A stretch of 64,000 bases of DNA, from positions 12,489,069 to 12,553,068 of the forward strand of contig NC_037668.1 in assembly GCF_003255815.1 (NCBI RefSeq). The letters are read 5' to 3'. Each line of letters begins with the position of its first letter. Within the stretch, counting starts at the first letter, position 1. Made by a program: the position numbers and the translations under genes. The DNA is from Theropithecus gelada (Eukaryota; Chordata; Mammalia; Primates; Cercopithecidae). Of this stretch, positions 10,901 to 21,702 are shown one piece after another. A model generated the notes under the pieces. The model did not search any database. It worked only from the letters and a program-made list of their open reading frames with translations, and had not been told where the DNA came from.

Positions 10901-12196
10901 TTTTACTTAGTCTTGCTTTGGCTATGCGGGCTCCTTTTTGATTCCATATAAGTTGTAGAATTGTTTTTTCTAATTCTGTAAAGAATGATGGTGGTATTTT
11001 GATGGGAATTGTGTTAAATTTGTAGATTGCTTTTGGCAGTATGGTCATTTTCACAATATTGATTCTACCCATCCATGAGCATGAGATGTGTTTCCATTCA
11101 TTTGTGTCGTCTATGATTTCCTTCAGCATGTTTTGTAGTGTTCTTTGTAGAGGTTTTTCACCTCCTTGGCTAGGTATATTCCTAAGTATTTTATTTTATT
11201 TTATTTCTTGCCGCTATTGCAAAAGGGATTGAGTTCTTGATTTGATTCTCAGTTTGGTCACTGTTGGTGTATAAAAGAGCTACTTATTTGCATGCATTAA
11301 TTTTGTATCCAGAAATTTTGCTGAATTGTTTTATCAGTTCTAGGAGCTTTCTGCTGGAGTCTTTGGATTTTCTAAGTAAACAATAATATCTTCAGCAAAC
11401 AGTGACAGTTTGACTTCCTCTATACCAATTTGGATCCCCTTTATATTTTTCTCTTGTCTTGCTCTGGCTAGGACTTCCAGAACTATGTTGAAGATAAGTG
11501 GTGAGAGTGGACATCCTTGTCTTGTTTCAGTTCTCAGAGGAAATGCTTTTAACTTTTCCCCGGTCATTATTATATTGGCTCTGGGTTTGTCATAGATGGC
11601 TTTTATTACATTGAGATATGCCCCTTGTATGCCGATTTAATCATAAGGGGATGCTGGATTTTGCCAAATGCTTTTTCTGCATCTGTTGAGATGATCATGG
11701 TGATTTTTGTTTTTAATTCTGTTTATGTGGAGTATCACATTTGTTGACTTGGTATGTTAAAAATCCCTGCATCCCTGGTATGAAATCCACTTGATCATAG
11801 TGGATTATCTTTTTGATATGTTGTTGGATTTGGTTAGCTAGTATTTTATTAAGGATTTTAGTATCTATGTTCATCAAGGATATTGGTCTGCAGTTTTCTT
11901 TTTTGGTTATGTCCTTTTCTGGTTTTGGTATTAGGGTGATGCTGGCTTTATAGAATGATTTAGGGAGGGTTCCCTCTTTCTCTATCTTGTGAAATAGTGT
12001 CAGCAGGATTGGTACCAATTCTTTGAATGCCTGGTTACATTCCACTGTGAATCCATCCGGTCCTGGACTTTTTTTTTGGTAATTTTAAAATTACCATTTC
12101 AATCTTGTTGCTTGTTATTGGTCTGTTCAGGGTATCTAATTCTTCCTGATTTAAGCTAGGAGGGTTGTATCTTTCCAGGAATTTATCCATCTCTTC

Positions 12197-12198
<2 letters not shown>

Positions 12199-12243
<45 letters not shown>

Positions 12244-12500
12244 AGAGGTAGTCTTGCTCTGTCGCCTAGGCTGGAGTATAGTGGTGCGATCTCGGCTCAC
12301 TACAAGCTCCACCTCCTTGGTTCACACCAGTCTCCTGCCTCAGCCTCCCGAGTAGCTGGGACTACAGGTGCCCGCCACTGTGCCCAGCTAATTTTTTGTA
12401 TTTTTAGTAGAGACAGGGTTTCACCATGTTAACCGGGATGGTCTCGATCTCCTGACCTTGTGATCTGCCCACCTTGGCCTCCCAATGTGCTGGGATTACA
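12199..12500 (-). mobile_element. Alu in L1, head-truncated
   Basis: A T43 tract then gagaggtagtcttgctctgt. It ends at gtgctgggattacag, lacking the usual 25-nt gagccaccgcgcccggcc head. L1 text on the two sides is not contiguous, and roughly 150-200 nt of L1 appear lost. Confidence 0.85.
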
Positions 12501-13405
12501 GGGATTACAAGCTCCTGGCAGCTTTATTTATCTTTTCAAAGAACCAGGTTTTCGTTTCATTTATCTTTTGTATTTTTTGTTTGTTTGTTTCCATTTCATT
12601 TAGTTCTGCTCTGATCTTGGCTATTTCCTTTCTTCTGCTGGGTTTGGGTTTGGTTTGTTCTTGTTTCTCTAGTTCCTTGAGGTGTGACCTTCGATTGTCT
12701 GTTTATGTTCTTTTAGACTGATGTAGGTGTTTAGGGCTATGAACTTTCCTTTTAGCACTGACTTTGCTGTATTTCAGAAGTTTTGATAGGTTGTGTCATT
12801 ATTTTTTTTCTGTTTGAAGAATTTTTAAATTTCCATGTTGATTTCATGATCATTCAGGAGCAGATTAATTTCCATGTATTTGCATGGTTTTGAAAGCTCC
12901 TTTTGGAGTTGATTTCCCGTTTTATTTGACCGTGACCTGAGAGAGTGCTTGATATACTTTCAATTTTCTTAAATTTATTAAGGCTTGTTTTGTGGCCTAC
13001 CATGTGGTCTATCTTGGAGAAAGTTCCACGCACTGTTGAATATAATGTATATTCTGCAGTTGTTGCATGGAATGTTCTGTATATATGTGTTAAGTCCATG
13101 TGTTCCAGGGTATAGTTTAAATCCATTGTTTCTTTGTTGACTTTCTGTTTCATTGACCTGTCTAGTGCTGTCAGTGGAGTATTAAAGTCCCCCACTATTA
13201 CTGTGTTGCTGTCTATCTCATTTCTTAGGTCTATTAGTAGTGGTTTTATAAATTTGGGAGCTCCAGTGTTAGGTGCATATATGTTTAGGATTGTGATATT
13301 TTCGTGTTGGACAAGGCCTTTTATCGTTATATAATGTTGATCTTTGTCTTTTTTAACTGCAATTGCTTTAAAGTTTGTTTTGTCTGATATAAGAATAGCT
13401 AATGC

Positions 13406-13667
13406 TGGGCCAGGCATGGTGGCTCATGCCTGTAATCCTAGCACTTTGGGAGACCAAGGCAGATTACCCCCGCCTGCACTAAACCTGTCCGTACTAAAAA
13501 TACAAAAATTAGCTGGGCATGGTGGCACACACCTGTAGTTCCAGCTACCTGGGAAGCTGACGCAGCAGAATTGCTTGAATCTGGGAGGCAGAGGTTGCAG
13601 TGAGCCAAGATCGTGCCATTGCACTCCAGCCTGGACTACAAGAGTGAAACTCCATCACAAACAAACA
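13406..13667 (+). mobile_element. Alu in L1 with a left-arm deletion
   Basis: ggccaggcatggtggctcat to actccatcacaaacaaac. The left arm lacks about 50 nt between cagatta and ctaaacc. Flanked by short aatag-type repeats. Confidence 0.8.
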
Positions 13668-13969
13668 ATAGTTACTTCTGCTTGATTTTGCTTTTGGTGT
13701 GCATTTGCATGAAATGTCTTTTTCCACCCCTTTACCTTAAGTTTATGTGAGTCCTTATGTGTTAGATGAGTGTCTTATGTGTTAGGTGAGTCTCTTGAAG
13801 GCAGCATTAGTTGGTTGGTTAATTCTTATCCATTCTGCAATTCTGTATCTTTTAAGTGGAGCATTTAGGCCATTTACATTCAATGTTAGCATTGGGATGT
13901 GAGGTGCCATTCCATTCATTGTGCTTTTTGTTGCCTGTATACCCTGGTTTTATGAGTTTTGTGGGTTTT

Positions 13970-14285
13970 TTTGTTTTTTTTTTGTTTTTTTTTGTTTTTT
14001 TTTGAGACGGAGTCTCGCTCTGTTGCCCAGGCTGGAGTGCAGTGGCCGGATCTCAGCTCACTGCAAGCTCCGCCTCCCAGGTTTAAGCCATTCTCCTGCC
14101 TCAGCCTCTGGAGTAGCTGGGACTACAGGCGCCTGCCACCTCGCCCGGCTAGTTTTTTGTACTTTTTAGTAGAGAAGGGGTTTCACCGTGTTAGCCAGGA
14201 TGGTCTCGATCTCCTGACCCCGTGATCCGCCCGTCTCGGCCTCCCAAAGTGCTGGGATTACAGGCTTGAGCCACCGCGCCCGGCC
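13970..14285 (-). mobile_element. Young Alu with Old World monkey signature
   Basis: Near-consensus AluY with ggccggatctcag at 14044 in place of the human-type gcgcgatctcgg; ends gcgcccggcc. gagttttgt occurs on both sides as the target duplication. Confidence 0.85.
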
Positions 14286-14289
14286 GAGT

Positions 14290-15360
14290 TTTGTTTTTTT
14301 AAATTGTATTTTTGTTTTATAGGTCCCATGAGATTTATACTTTAAAGAGGTTATGTTTTTATGTGTTTTCATGATTTGTTTCAAGATTTGAAGCTTGTTT
14401 TAACAATTCTTGTAGCACTGGCATAGTAGTGGTGAATTCTCTCAGCATTTGTTTGTCTGAAAATAGTCTATCCTGTCGTCGTATGTGAAGCTTAGTTTCA
14501 TTGGATACAAAATTACTGGCTAATAATTGTTTTGTTTTAGGACACTGAAGATAGGGGCCCAATCCCTTCTAGCTTGTAGGATTCCTGCTGATAAATCTGC
14601 TGTTAATCTGACAGGTTTTCCTTCATAGGTTACTGGGTTCTTTTGTCTCACAGCTCTTAAGATTCTTTCTTTTGTCTTAACTATAGATAACCTGATGACA
14701 ATGTGCCTAGGTGATGATCTTTTTGCAATAAATTTCCCAGGTGTTCTTTGTGCTTCTTGTGTTTGTCTAGGTCTCTAGCAAGGTCAGGGAAATTTTCCTC
14801 TATTTTTCCCCCAAATATGCTTTTCAAACGTTTAGATTTCTCTTCTTCCTCAGCAATGCCAATTATTCTTAGGTTTGGTCATTTAACATAATCCCAGACT
14901 TTTTGGAGGCTTTGTTCATATTTTCTTATTCGTTTTTCTGTTTTGTTTTTTTGAGACCGAGTCTCACTTTGTCGCCAGGCTGGAGTGCAGTGGCATGATC
15001 TCAGCTCACTGCAACTTCCACCTCCTGGGTTCCAGTGATTCTCCTGCCTCAGCCTCCCAAGTAGCTGGGATTACAGGCACGTGCCACCACACCCAGCTAA
15101 TTTTTGTAGTTTTAGTAGAGACGGGGTTTTACCATGTCGGCCAGGATATTCTCGAACTCCTGACCTCAAGTGATCCACCCAACTCGGCCTCCCAAAGTGC
15201 TGGGATTACAGGCATGAGCCACCACGCCCAACCTTATTTGTTTTTCTTTGTCTTTGTTGGATTGGGTCAAATTGAAGACCTTGTGTTCGAGCTCTGAATC
15301 TCTTTCTTCGATGTGTTTGATTCTATTGCTGAGCCATTCCAGACCATTTTGCATTTCTGT
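14290..15360 (-). pseudogene. L1 ORF1 remnant
   Basis: Reverse-strand reading gives MQNGLEWLSNRIKHIEERDS (coiled coil) at 15294-15354, then, past an Alu, RNA-binding-domain text including DKQMLREFTTTMPVLQELLK near 14362-14480. The N-terminal part of ORF1 is missing: 5'-UTR-like sequence joins the coiled coil directly near 15357. Broken by stops and an Alu. Confidence 0.75.
14940..15233 (-). mobile_element. AluS-like element in L1
   Basis: gagaccgagtctcactttgt to caccacgcccaacc. Duplicated ttatt(c/t)gtttttct flanks at about 14927 and 15234. Confidence 0.85.
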
Positions 15361-16386
15361 AAGTAAATACTAACACAGTATTTAGGGTGTCTCCTGGGTC
15401 CTGCAGGAGCAATCGGCTTCCTTCAGGGGGCCTGTGGGTCCTCTCAGATTTTGTAATGAGCAAAAATTCATGATACAAGCCTCCACATGCTTCTCTGTCC
15501 ATCCGAGTCAGAGCTGCAATCTAGTCCTGACTTCCATCCCCCATGATCCTGAGTTTTCCTTTTAGCTTAGTGATTTTGGGAGCCTAAGATATTTTCCTTT
15601 CACACTCACCTAGCATGTTGTATTGATGACAACAGGGTTGTCAACTCTTTACTTCAGAAATCAGGAAGTGATGGGTGGAGAGCTGGATTCTCAGAGCCTT
15701 CCTGCAGCAGAGATCAAATGAAGGCAGTGAACTTCTGGGACTCAGATGAGCAGATCCCTTAGAGGTGGGGAGCAGTACTTGTTCTAAGGCTTGTTCTTTC
15801 CGACCCCTTCTAGTCTGTGGGATTGTGGGGAAGCCCAGCTTACTGACAAAACCATTTGGAGCCTCAGAAGACTCTGAGGCAAGTTAGTAATAACCAGTCC
15901 CTGCCATCTTCTGCGAAGCTGGGGTGAAAGCAGACAGGTTCCTTCAGCTGTGTGAAAGCTAGGTTCTGTAGGGAGCACATAAAAGGGCTGGTGAGCATTG
16001 CTGCAGTTAGAGGATGGTGATGTCAATTAGGAATGGAATTCCACCTGAGGCTTTCTGAGTTGGCCTTCAATTGCTGGCTTCCAAATTTCTACCTCCCGTC
16101 TCCCTCCTCCTGTTTTCTCTACTGCTGCAAGGGGACAGGGTCTTAACCAGTGCCTAAGGTTCTCGATATAAGATGCAGGAAAATAAATGGCCATAAGGAA
16201 AGCAGCCTGAGGACTCCTTCCCTGTCATTTGCAGCTACCTTATCTGCAGAAGAGGTTTCTGGACCCAGGTCTTGTCCCATCTTCTGGTATTAAATTCTTC
16301 CTACTCTTAGGCCCTTTCTGTCCTTCTTTGCCCCATATCCTCTATCCCCTTTTCTCAAATTCACTTATGCACATGGAAAGTAAATG

Positions 16387-16560
16387 CTAAATGCTTCTCA
16401 TTTAAATGCTATAGAAGAAGAAATCTGTTTTGTGTTTACTGTGTGCCAAGCACCATGTTATGCATTTTACCAATATTTAATTTCAACCGTATAATAGTCC
16501 TATGAAGTGGGTGTCTTGTTCCCATTTTTCACAGGACCAAATTTGCCATTGATAGGCTCA
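16387..16560 (-). repeat. MIR-like repeat, first copy of a local duplication
   Basis: gtttactgtgtgccaagcac and cgtataatagtcctatgaag are MIR-like in reverse. Together with the flanking aaatgcttctcattta and agaagaagaaatc it recurs at 17470-17655. Confidence 0.6.
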
Positions 16561-17259
16561 GGGAGAGTACCTGGTATCCCAGCAGCGATACTGGGCCTCA
16601 TTCTACAGTTAAGTAAGGCTTTGGTACATTCTTTAGAATTTAGTTAGTAACTCTTTCAAATGCAAATGATGTTTTCCAGTGAATAACTACATTGTGTTAG
16701 GTCTGACTGGAGAGAAAGAAAGGGCCCTAGTAAAATGATATCTATTTTCATAGTGACTTTTGCCAAGATTGTGGGAGAAGGGGTGGCATTGTCTCATTGA
16801 GGTATCTGCAGTACAAGGTGGCATTGACCTCATTTTTACTCTTAAAACAGGTGCAACTTGCCATGTGCAGTGTGCCTGAGCTGTCCTTATCTCTGTAGGT
16901 TGCCCTGTTAGACTTGTGCTGAGTCTGGTTTGGAACTCCAGAATTCAGAGGAAATAGGAAATTAGTCAAACCAAACTAAAAAAGTTAGAAAATGAGACTT
17001 CTGTGAAAAGGGCAATGGAACTGGGATTTTCACTTTGAGGGGAAACAGACTTAGAGGTGACCTAATAGTGCCTTTTAGGTACCTGAAGTCTCAATATGTG
17101 ACAAGTGGTAATTAGTTATTCTCTGTCCCTGCCGAGGATAAGAATAGGTCAATCCTAGTTTAAACTAAACATTAGGCTTCATTCATTTAAAAATATGTTC
17201 TGAGCCCCTACTGTGTTCTAGATTCTATTGGAAGTGACTGGAGTATATAACAATATATT

Positions 17260-17330
17260 CATGTATAAGTCTTTGTTTTATTTCTTTTGGGTAAATACCC
17301 AGTAGTGGAACTGTTAGGTCATATAATAAG
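17260..17330 (-). repeat. Old L1 fragment, first copy of a local duplication
   Basis: tgtataagtctttgttttat then gggtaaatacccagtagtgg matches L1M in reverse. It shares a deletion (ctttgttttatttctttt) with the copy at 18081-18151. Confidence 0.65.
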
Positions 17331-17469
17331 CACATACAGCCATTCCCATCCTCATAGAACTTATATTCTGTCATGAGTAGACAGAAAATAAACAATAGAT
17401 ATTATAAATAAATAAAATACATAGAATGTTGGAAAGTGAAAGTCCTCTTGGGGCAGGGGAAGGAGGGCA

Positions 17470-17655
17470 TTTAAATGCTTCTCATTTATTTCTGATCAGC
17501 TCTTGACAGAAAAAAAAATTGCTCCCTATTTAAATCCTATGGAAGAAGAAATCCATTTAGTGTTTACTATAAGCCAGGCACCATTTATGCATTTTACACA
17601 TATTTAATCTCAATCATGTAATAGTCCTATGAAGAGGGTGTCTTGTCCCACTTGG
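17470..17655 (-). repeat. MIR-like repeat, second copy of the local duplication
   Basis: Same text and flank as 16387-16530 with scattered differences and about 40 extra bases after aaatgcttctcattta. Confidence 0.6.
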
Positions 17656-17667
17656 AAAATGAGCAAA

Positions 17668-17825
17668 GGTGTGGTGGCTCAAATCTGAAACTCCAGCACT
17701 TTGGGAGGCAGTGGTGGGAGGACTGCTAGAGCCTAGGAGGTCAAGGCTGCAGTAAGCTGTGTTTGCATCACTGACCTCCAGTGATCAGACTGCACTCCTG
17801 GGCAACAGATCGAGACCCTGTCCCA
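17668..17825 (+). mobile_element. Old Alu monomer (FLAM/AluJ-like)
   Basis: gtgtggtggctcaaatctga to gagaccctgtccc, with a single arm and many substitutions. Confidence 0.65.
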
Positions 17826-17831
17826 ACTACA

Positions 17832-18151
17832 AAATGGGCAAAGGACATGAACAGAAGACATACATGGAGCCAACAAATATTTGAAAAAATTCTCATGCTC
17901 AATATCACTAATCATTAGAGTTTCATCCATGTTATTTGTATCAGTAGTACATTCATTTTTATTGCTGAGTAGTATTCCATTGTATGAATATAATACAATT
18001 TGTTTATTCGTTCATTTATTGATGAATGTATGAGTTGTGTTCAGTGACAGGCTATTATGGATCAAGCTGCTATGATTATTCATGTACAAGTCTTTGTTTT
18101 ATTTCTTTTAGGTAAATGCCCAGTAGTGGAATGGTTAGGTTATGTAATAAG
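17832..18151 (-). repeat. L1 fragments in opposite orientation
   Basis: 17832-17920 reads as + strand L1 ORF2 (gggcaaaggacatgaacaga, tcaatatcactaatcattag). 17921-18151 reads as minus-strand L1 (gctgagtagtattccattgt). This arrangement fits 5' inversion at insertion or two separate fragments. Confidence 0.55.
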
Positions 18152-18159
18152 TATAGATA

Positions 18160-18500
18160 GATTAAATATCTCTTATCTGAAATGCTTCAACAAGAAGTGT
18201 TTCAGATTTGTTCAGATTTTGGAATATTCGCATATACGTAGTGAGATATCTTGGGGATGGGGCCCAAGTCTGAACATGAAATTTATTTATGTTTCATATA
18301 CACCTTATACACATAGCCTGAAGGTAATTTTATTTTTCTCTTGGGGATGCTGAATAAACTGTGTTGTGTGCCTGCATTTTTGCTGCAACCCTTCACGAGG
18401 TCAGGTATGGAATTTTCCACTTGAGGCGGCATGTTGGTCCTCAAAAAGTTTTGGGTTTTGGAACATGCTGGATTTTGAATTTTTAGATTAGGGATGCCCA
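18160..18500 (+). mobile_element. Tigger-like non-autonomous DNA transposon
   Basis: Terminal inverted repeats are visible: atctcttatctgaaatgc at about 18167 and ttttagattagggatgcc at about 18480. Between them are gagatatcttggggatgggg and catatacaccttatacacat, typical of a Tc1/mariner-group MER element. The exact family is not asserted. Confidence 0.55.
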
Positions 18501-18544
18501 ATCGGTATTTCTGCCTATTTTCTAAATAGATACTGTCTAACTAT

Positions 18545-20110
18545 TTTCCAAAGTGGCTATGCCATAGAAAATAATTTTTAAATAGCAACTTGAAGGAGAT
18601 GACGAAGTTAGCCAAACAGAGAACTGGGGGAAGAATATTCCAGGCAGAGAAACATCAGGAAAGTCATTGTGGCTGACAAAGCATCAAGATTAAGCATGCT
18701 GGAAGATGAGGCCTCAGAGGGTATGGGGCTTGTGTAGTAAGTCCCTGTAGATGATTTTAAAGACTTCAGCTTTTACTCAGAGTGACATGGGAACTTACTG
18801 AAGGGTTTTGAGCAGAGGAGGGGTCTAACAAATGCTAGTCCTGTCTGACTGTTGAAATGATAAATCTGGTTACAGTGTTACAAATAGGCCATAGGAGAAC
18901 AAAAGTAGACACCAGGAGTACTCTTAGGAAGACACTGCAGTATGGTATGTAGGGGCTGATGGCGATCACACTTAGGTAATAGTGATGCATGTGGGAACAA
19001 ATGGTAAAGATAGCAAATCTAAAAGGATTTGTCAATGGATTGGATGTGGAATGGGAGAGAAAGAAAGGAATCAAGGAAAACTCCAGGGTTTTTGGCGTAA
19101 GCAACTGGAATGGAGTTGCCATAATTGAGATAGGGAAGGCTATAGATGGAGCAGATTTGAAGGTGGAGAATAGGAGAATTTTGGAAATTTGGTGTGTAAG
19201 CTATTTGCTAGACATTTTATGTGACAATGTTAAGTAAGCAATTGAATATGTAAGTCTGAAGTTCAGGAAATAGGGCTGGGCTAGAGACATAAATTTGGGA
19301 GTTATCAGCAAATAGATGGTTAAATATTAAATTTAAATATTTAAAGCCATGAAACGATAGGAGATCACCAAAGGAGTTGGAGTTAGACCTTCCCAGGTGG
19401 AAGAGAAAAGGACCAGAGACTAAGCCCTGTATAGCTCAAACGTTAATAATTTGGAGAAAAGAGGAAGAATCAGAAAAGGAGATAGAGAACATACAAACCA
19501 GTGAAGTAGGAGAAAAAGTCTGGAGTCCCAGAAGCCAAATGAAGAATGTGTATAGTGGAAGAGGACAAGATCCACCTTTCGAAATCCTGCTGAGAGCTTG
19601 AGTAATATGATGATTAAGAATTGACCTTTGGCCGGCCAGGCATGGTGGCTCACGCCCGTAATCCCAGCACTTTGGGAGGCTGAGGCAGGCAGATCACTTA
19701 AGGTCAGGAGTTCGAGACAAGCCTGACCAACATGATGAAACCTGGTCTTTACTGAAAATACAAAAATTAGGCAGGCGTGGTGGTGCATGCCTGTAATCCC
19801 AGCTACTCAGGAGGCTGAGGCAGGAGAATCACTTGAACCCGGGAGGCAGAGGCTGCAGTAGCCGAGATTGTACCACTGCACTCCAGCCTGGGCGACAGAG
19901 CGAGACTCTGTCTCAAAAAAAAAAAAAAAAAAAGAATTGACCTTTGGATTTTGCAACATGGATGTCATTAGTGATCTTGATTAATGTAATTCTGGTGGAG
20001 TGGTGGAGACAAAAGCCTGCTTGCAGTGGGTTTAGGAAACAATGTGAGGAGAAGAATTGGAGTCAATGAGAATGAATAATTACTTTGAGTTTTGTTTCAA
20101 AGGAGAGGAA
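18545..20110 (-). pseudogene. L2-type LINE reverse-transcriptase remnant
   Basis: Read in reverse, this block follows the order of an L2/CR1-clade ORF2. The part near 19420-19560 gives SSFGFWDSRLF-like text, and the palm YADD-equivalent region lies near 19290-19330. Downstream thumb-like text lies at 18840-19130. Stops and frameshifts abound and an Alu (19632-19935) interrupts it. It is an ancient inactive remnant; the family call is from protein-pattern memory. Confidence 0.6.
19632..19935 (+). mobile_element. AluS-like element
   Basis: ggccaggcatggtggctcac to poly(A). Perfect target duplication aagaattgacctttgg at 19616-19631 and 19933-19948. Confidence 0.9.
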
Positions 20111-20449
20111 AAGAATGGGGCATACCTGATAAGGGTATGAGGTCCATAGTGGATTTCTAGAAAGATATATGAATAATAGCATGTTTGTATGCCAATAGAA
20201 TTTTCCATTAGAAAGTGAAATATTGATAAAGAGAAAAAGGGGAGACCTTCTAAGTGGTGCCTTTGAGAGGTAGGGGGAATAGGACTTAAATAATACATAA
20301 ATGGAAGATTTGGCTTTAGATAGGAGCATGGATAGTTGATCTATGGTCATAAGTGGAAAGACAGAGAATGTAACCCGAGATGCCTTAGATGGACTGATAT
20401 GGTGGTGAGAGACTGCCAGTGTTTTCTTATGTTTTTGGGTTATTTTTGT

Positions 20450-20752
20450 TTTTTGTTTTTTCCTTTTTTGAGACGGAGTCTCTCCCTGTTGCCCAGGCTG
20501 GAGTGCAGTGGCACGATCTCGGCTCACTGCAACCTCTGCCTCCCAGGTTCAAGCAATTCTCTGACCTCAGGCTCCCAAGTAGCTGGGATTACAGGCATGC
20601 GCCACCATGCCCGGCTAATTTTTTGTATCTTTAGTAGAGATGGGGTTTCACTATGTTGACCAGGCTGGTCTCGAACTCCTGATCTCTTGATCTGCCCACC
20701 TCAGCCTCCCAAAGTGCTGGGATTATGTGAGTGTGAGCCACCGCACCCGGCC
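20450..20752 (-). mobile_element. AluS-like element
   Basis: gagacggagtctctccctgt to ccaccgcacccggcc, full length. Confidence 0.85.
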
Positions 20753-21374
20753 CAAGTGGGCCTTTTCTTATCACCACTACTTGACATCTTTCCTTCTCTG
20801 TGCTCTTCCGCAATTGCCTACCCAAACCTTAGGCCCAGCTGACTTTGGAGGACACCAGTTGAACCTTTGCCTTTTACTGGAATGGAGCAGTCTCTGCAAG
20901 AGGGGTTGGTGGAAGTAGGAAGCAAAAAAATTGAGAAAAGAAACAGTAAGAAGAGGAAGTGTTTGACAGGGAGAATTGTTTTTCAAGAGGGCTATATTTT
21001 TATTTTGAACAACATCCATTTGTTTGATAAATATATCATTATCTTCTAAGTGTGGGCATTGTGCTAGCGATGCTACAATGATGAGAAGATAGAGGGAGTC
21101 CCTGCCCTCATGACACTTAGAGTTTAGTGTCTGAACATAGTCTGAGCAGCATTGTGATACGCTGACTCCTGTTAAGTGCAGTGCCTGTTATCATCCCTAC
21201 CCAATGGTTTTGCTTCACTTACAATTACCTAGAGTCATTTTGGTATTTTGATGGTTGATGGATGCCAGCACCCCACAAAACTCTCTAAGATGCTATGAGA
21301 CCACAGGATTAACTGTGATGCAGGTTACACTATGTCTTAATGCAAAGTACTGAAAGCAAATACGTCTTTTTTCT

Positions 21375-21702
21375 AACATCTTATAGAGCAGTGCTGTCCA
21401 ACGTAAATATAAGCCACACATGTAATTTAAATTTTTCTCATGGCCACATTAAAAAAAGTAAAAAGAAATATGTGAAATTAATGTTAATAATATATTTAAA
21501 ACATTACCATTTCAACATGAAATCAACATTTTAAAATTATTAATGAGATGTCACATTCTTTTGTTGTAGTTAGTCTTTGAAATCCAGTGTGTGCTAAGTC
21601 TGAAATCCTTACAGCACAGTTTGATTCAGACTAGTCACATCTCAAGGGTTCAATGGCCACATGTGGCTCAGGCCTGCCGTCCTGGATGGCACATCTGTAG
21701 GG
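21375..21702 (+). mobile_element. hAT-like non-autonomous DNA transposon
   Basis: Starts cagtgctgtccaacgtaaat and ends ccgtcctggatggcaca, an inverted-repeat pair. Internal cacatgtaatttaaattttt and ggccacatgtggctca are typical of the MER/Charlie-type family with these ends. Subfamily not asserted. Confidence 0.6.

Larger units (their letters stand above)
9640..13960 (-). pseudogene. L1 ORF2 remnant (endonuclease, reverse transcriptase, C-terminal region)
   Basis: Separate frame pieces are recognisable. An endonuclease part at 12854-13385 has VGDFNTPLT and FSKIDHM. Reverse-transcriptase parts lie at 11713-12045 (ASITLIPKPEKD, NCRPISLMN) and 11340-11567 (RQGCPLSPLIFN). The C-terminal region is at 9907-11129. 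The catalytic box reads FAED at 11388-11399, where active L1 has FADD. Frameshifts, stops and two Alus interrupt it, so it is a dead copy. Confidence 0.85.
9382..15550 (-). mobile_element. L1 element (L1PA/L1PB-age), nearly full span but decayed
   Basis: A minus-strand L1 whose 3' end (ttggggaacaggtggtgttt in reverse) lies at 9410. It runs through ORF2 and part of ORF1 to a 5'-UTR start at about 15550. It is flanked by a 14-nt duplication, gaattttcctttta at 9368-9381 and gagttttcctttta at 15551-15564, one mismatch apart. Four later Alus sit inside it. Both reading frames are broken, so it is inactive. Confidence 0.9.
8951..15604 (-). mobile_element. ERV-type solo LTR split by an L1
   Basis: LTR sequence occupies 8951-9381 and 15565-15604. 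It is bounded by TGTGAA at 8951 and TTCACA at 15599-15604, the terminal inverted repeats of an LTR read in reverse. The reverse strand carries AATAAA (8997-9002 on +) shortly before the end, and a TATA-like tgtacaaaacc region. No internal gag/pol sequence adjoins it, so it is a solo LTR. Flanks cccac and ctcac could be a degraded 5-bp duplication. I think it is a class I ERV LTR but cannot name the subfamily. Confidence 0.7.

Noticed and set aside
12854..13417. 187-codon reverse-strand open frame with VGDFNTPLT
   Set aside because: It is the endonuclease part of a dead L1 ORF2, with its first codons derived from an adjacent Alu; annotated as part of the L1.
20419..20659. Overlapping + strand open frames with LECSGTISAHCNLCLPG-like text
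   Set aside because: Standard translation of a minus-strand Alu; the same peptide recurs at every Alu in the window.
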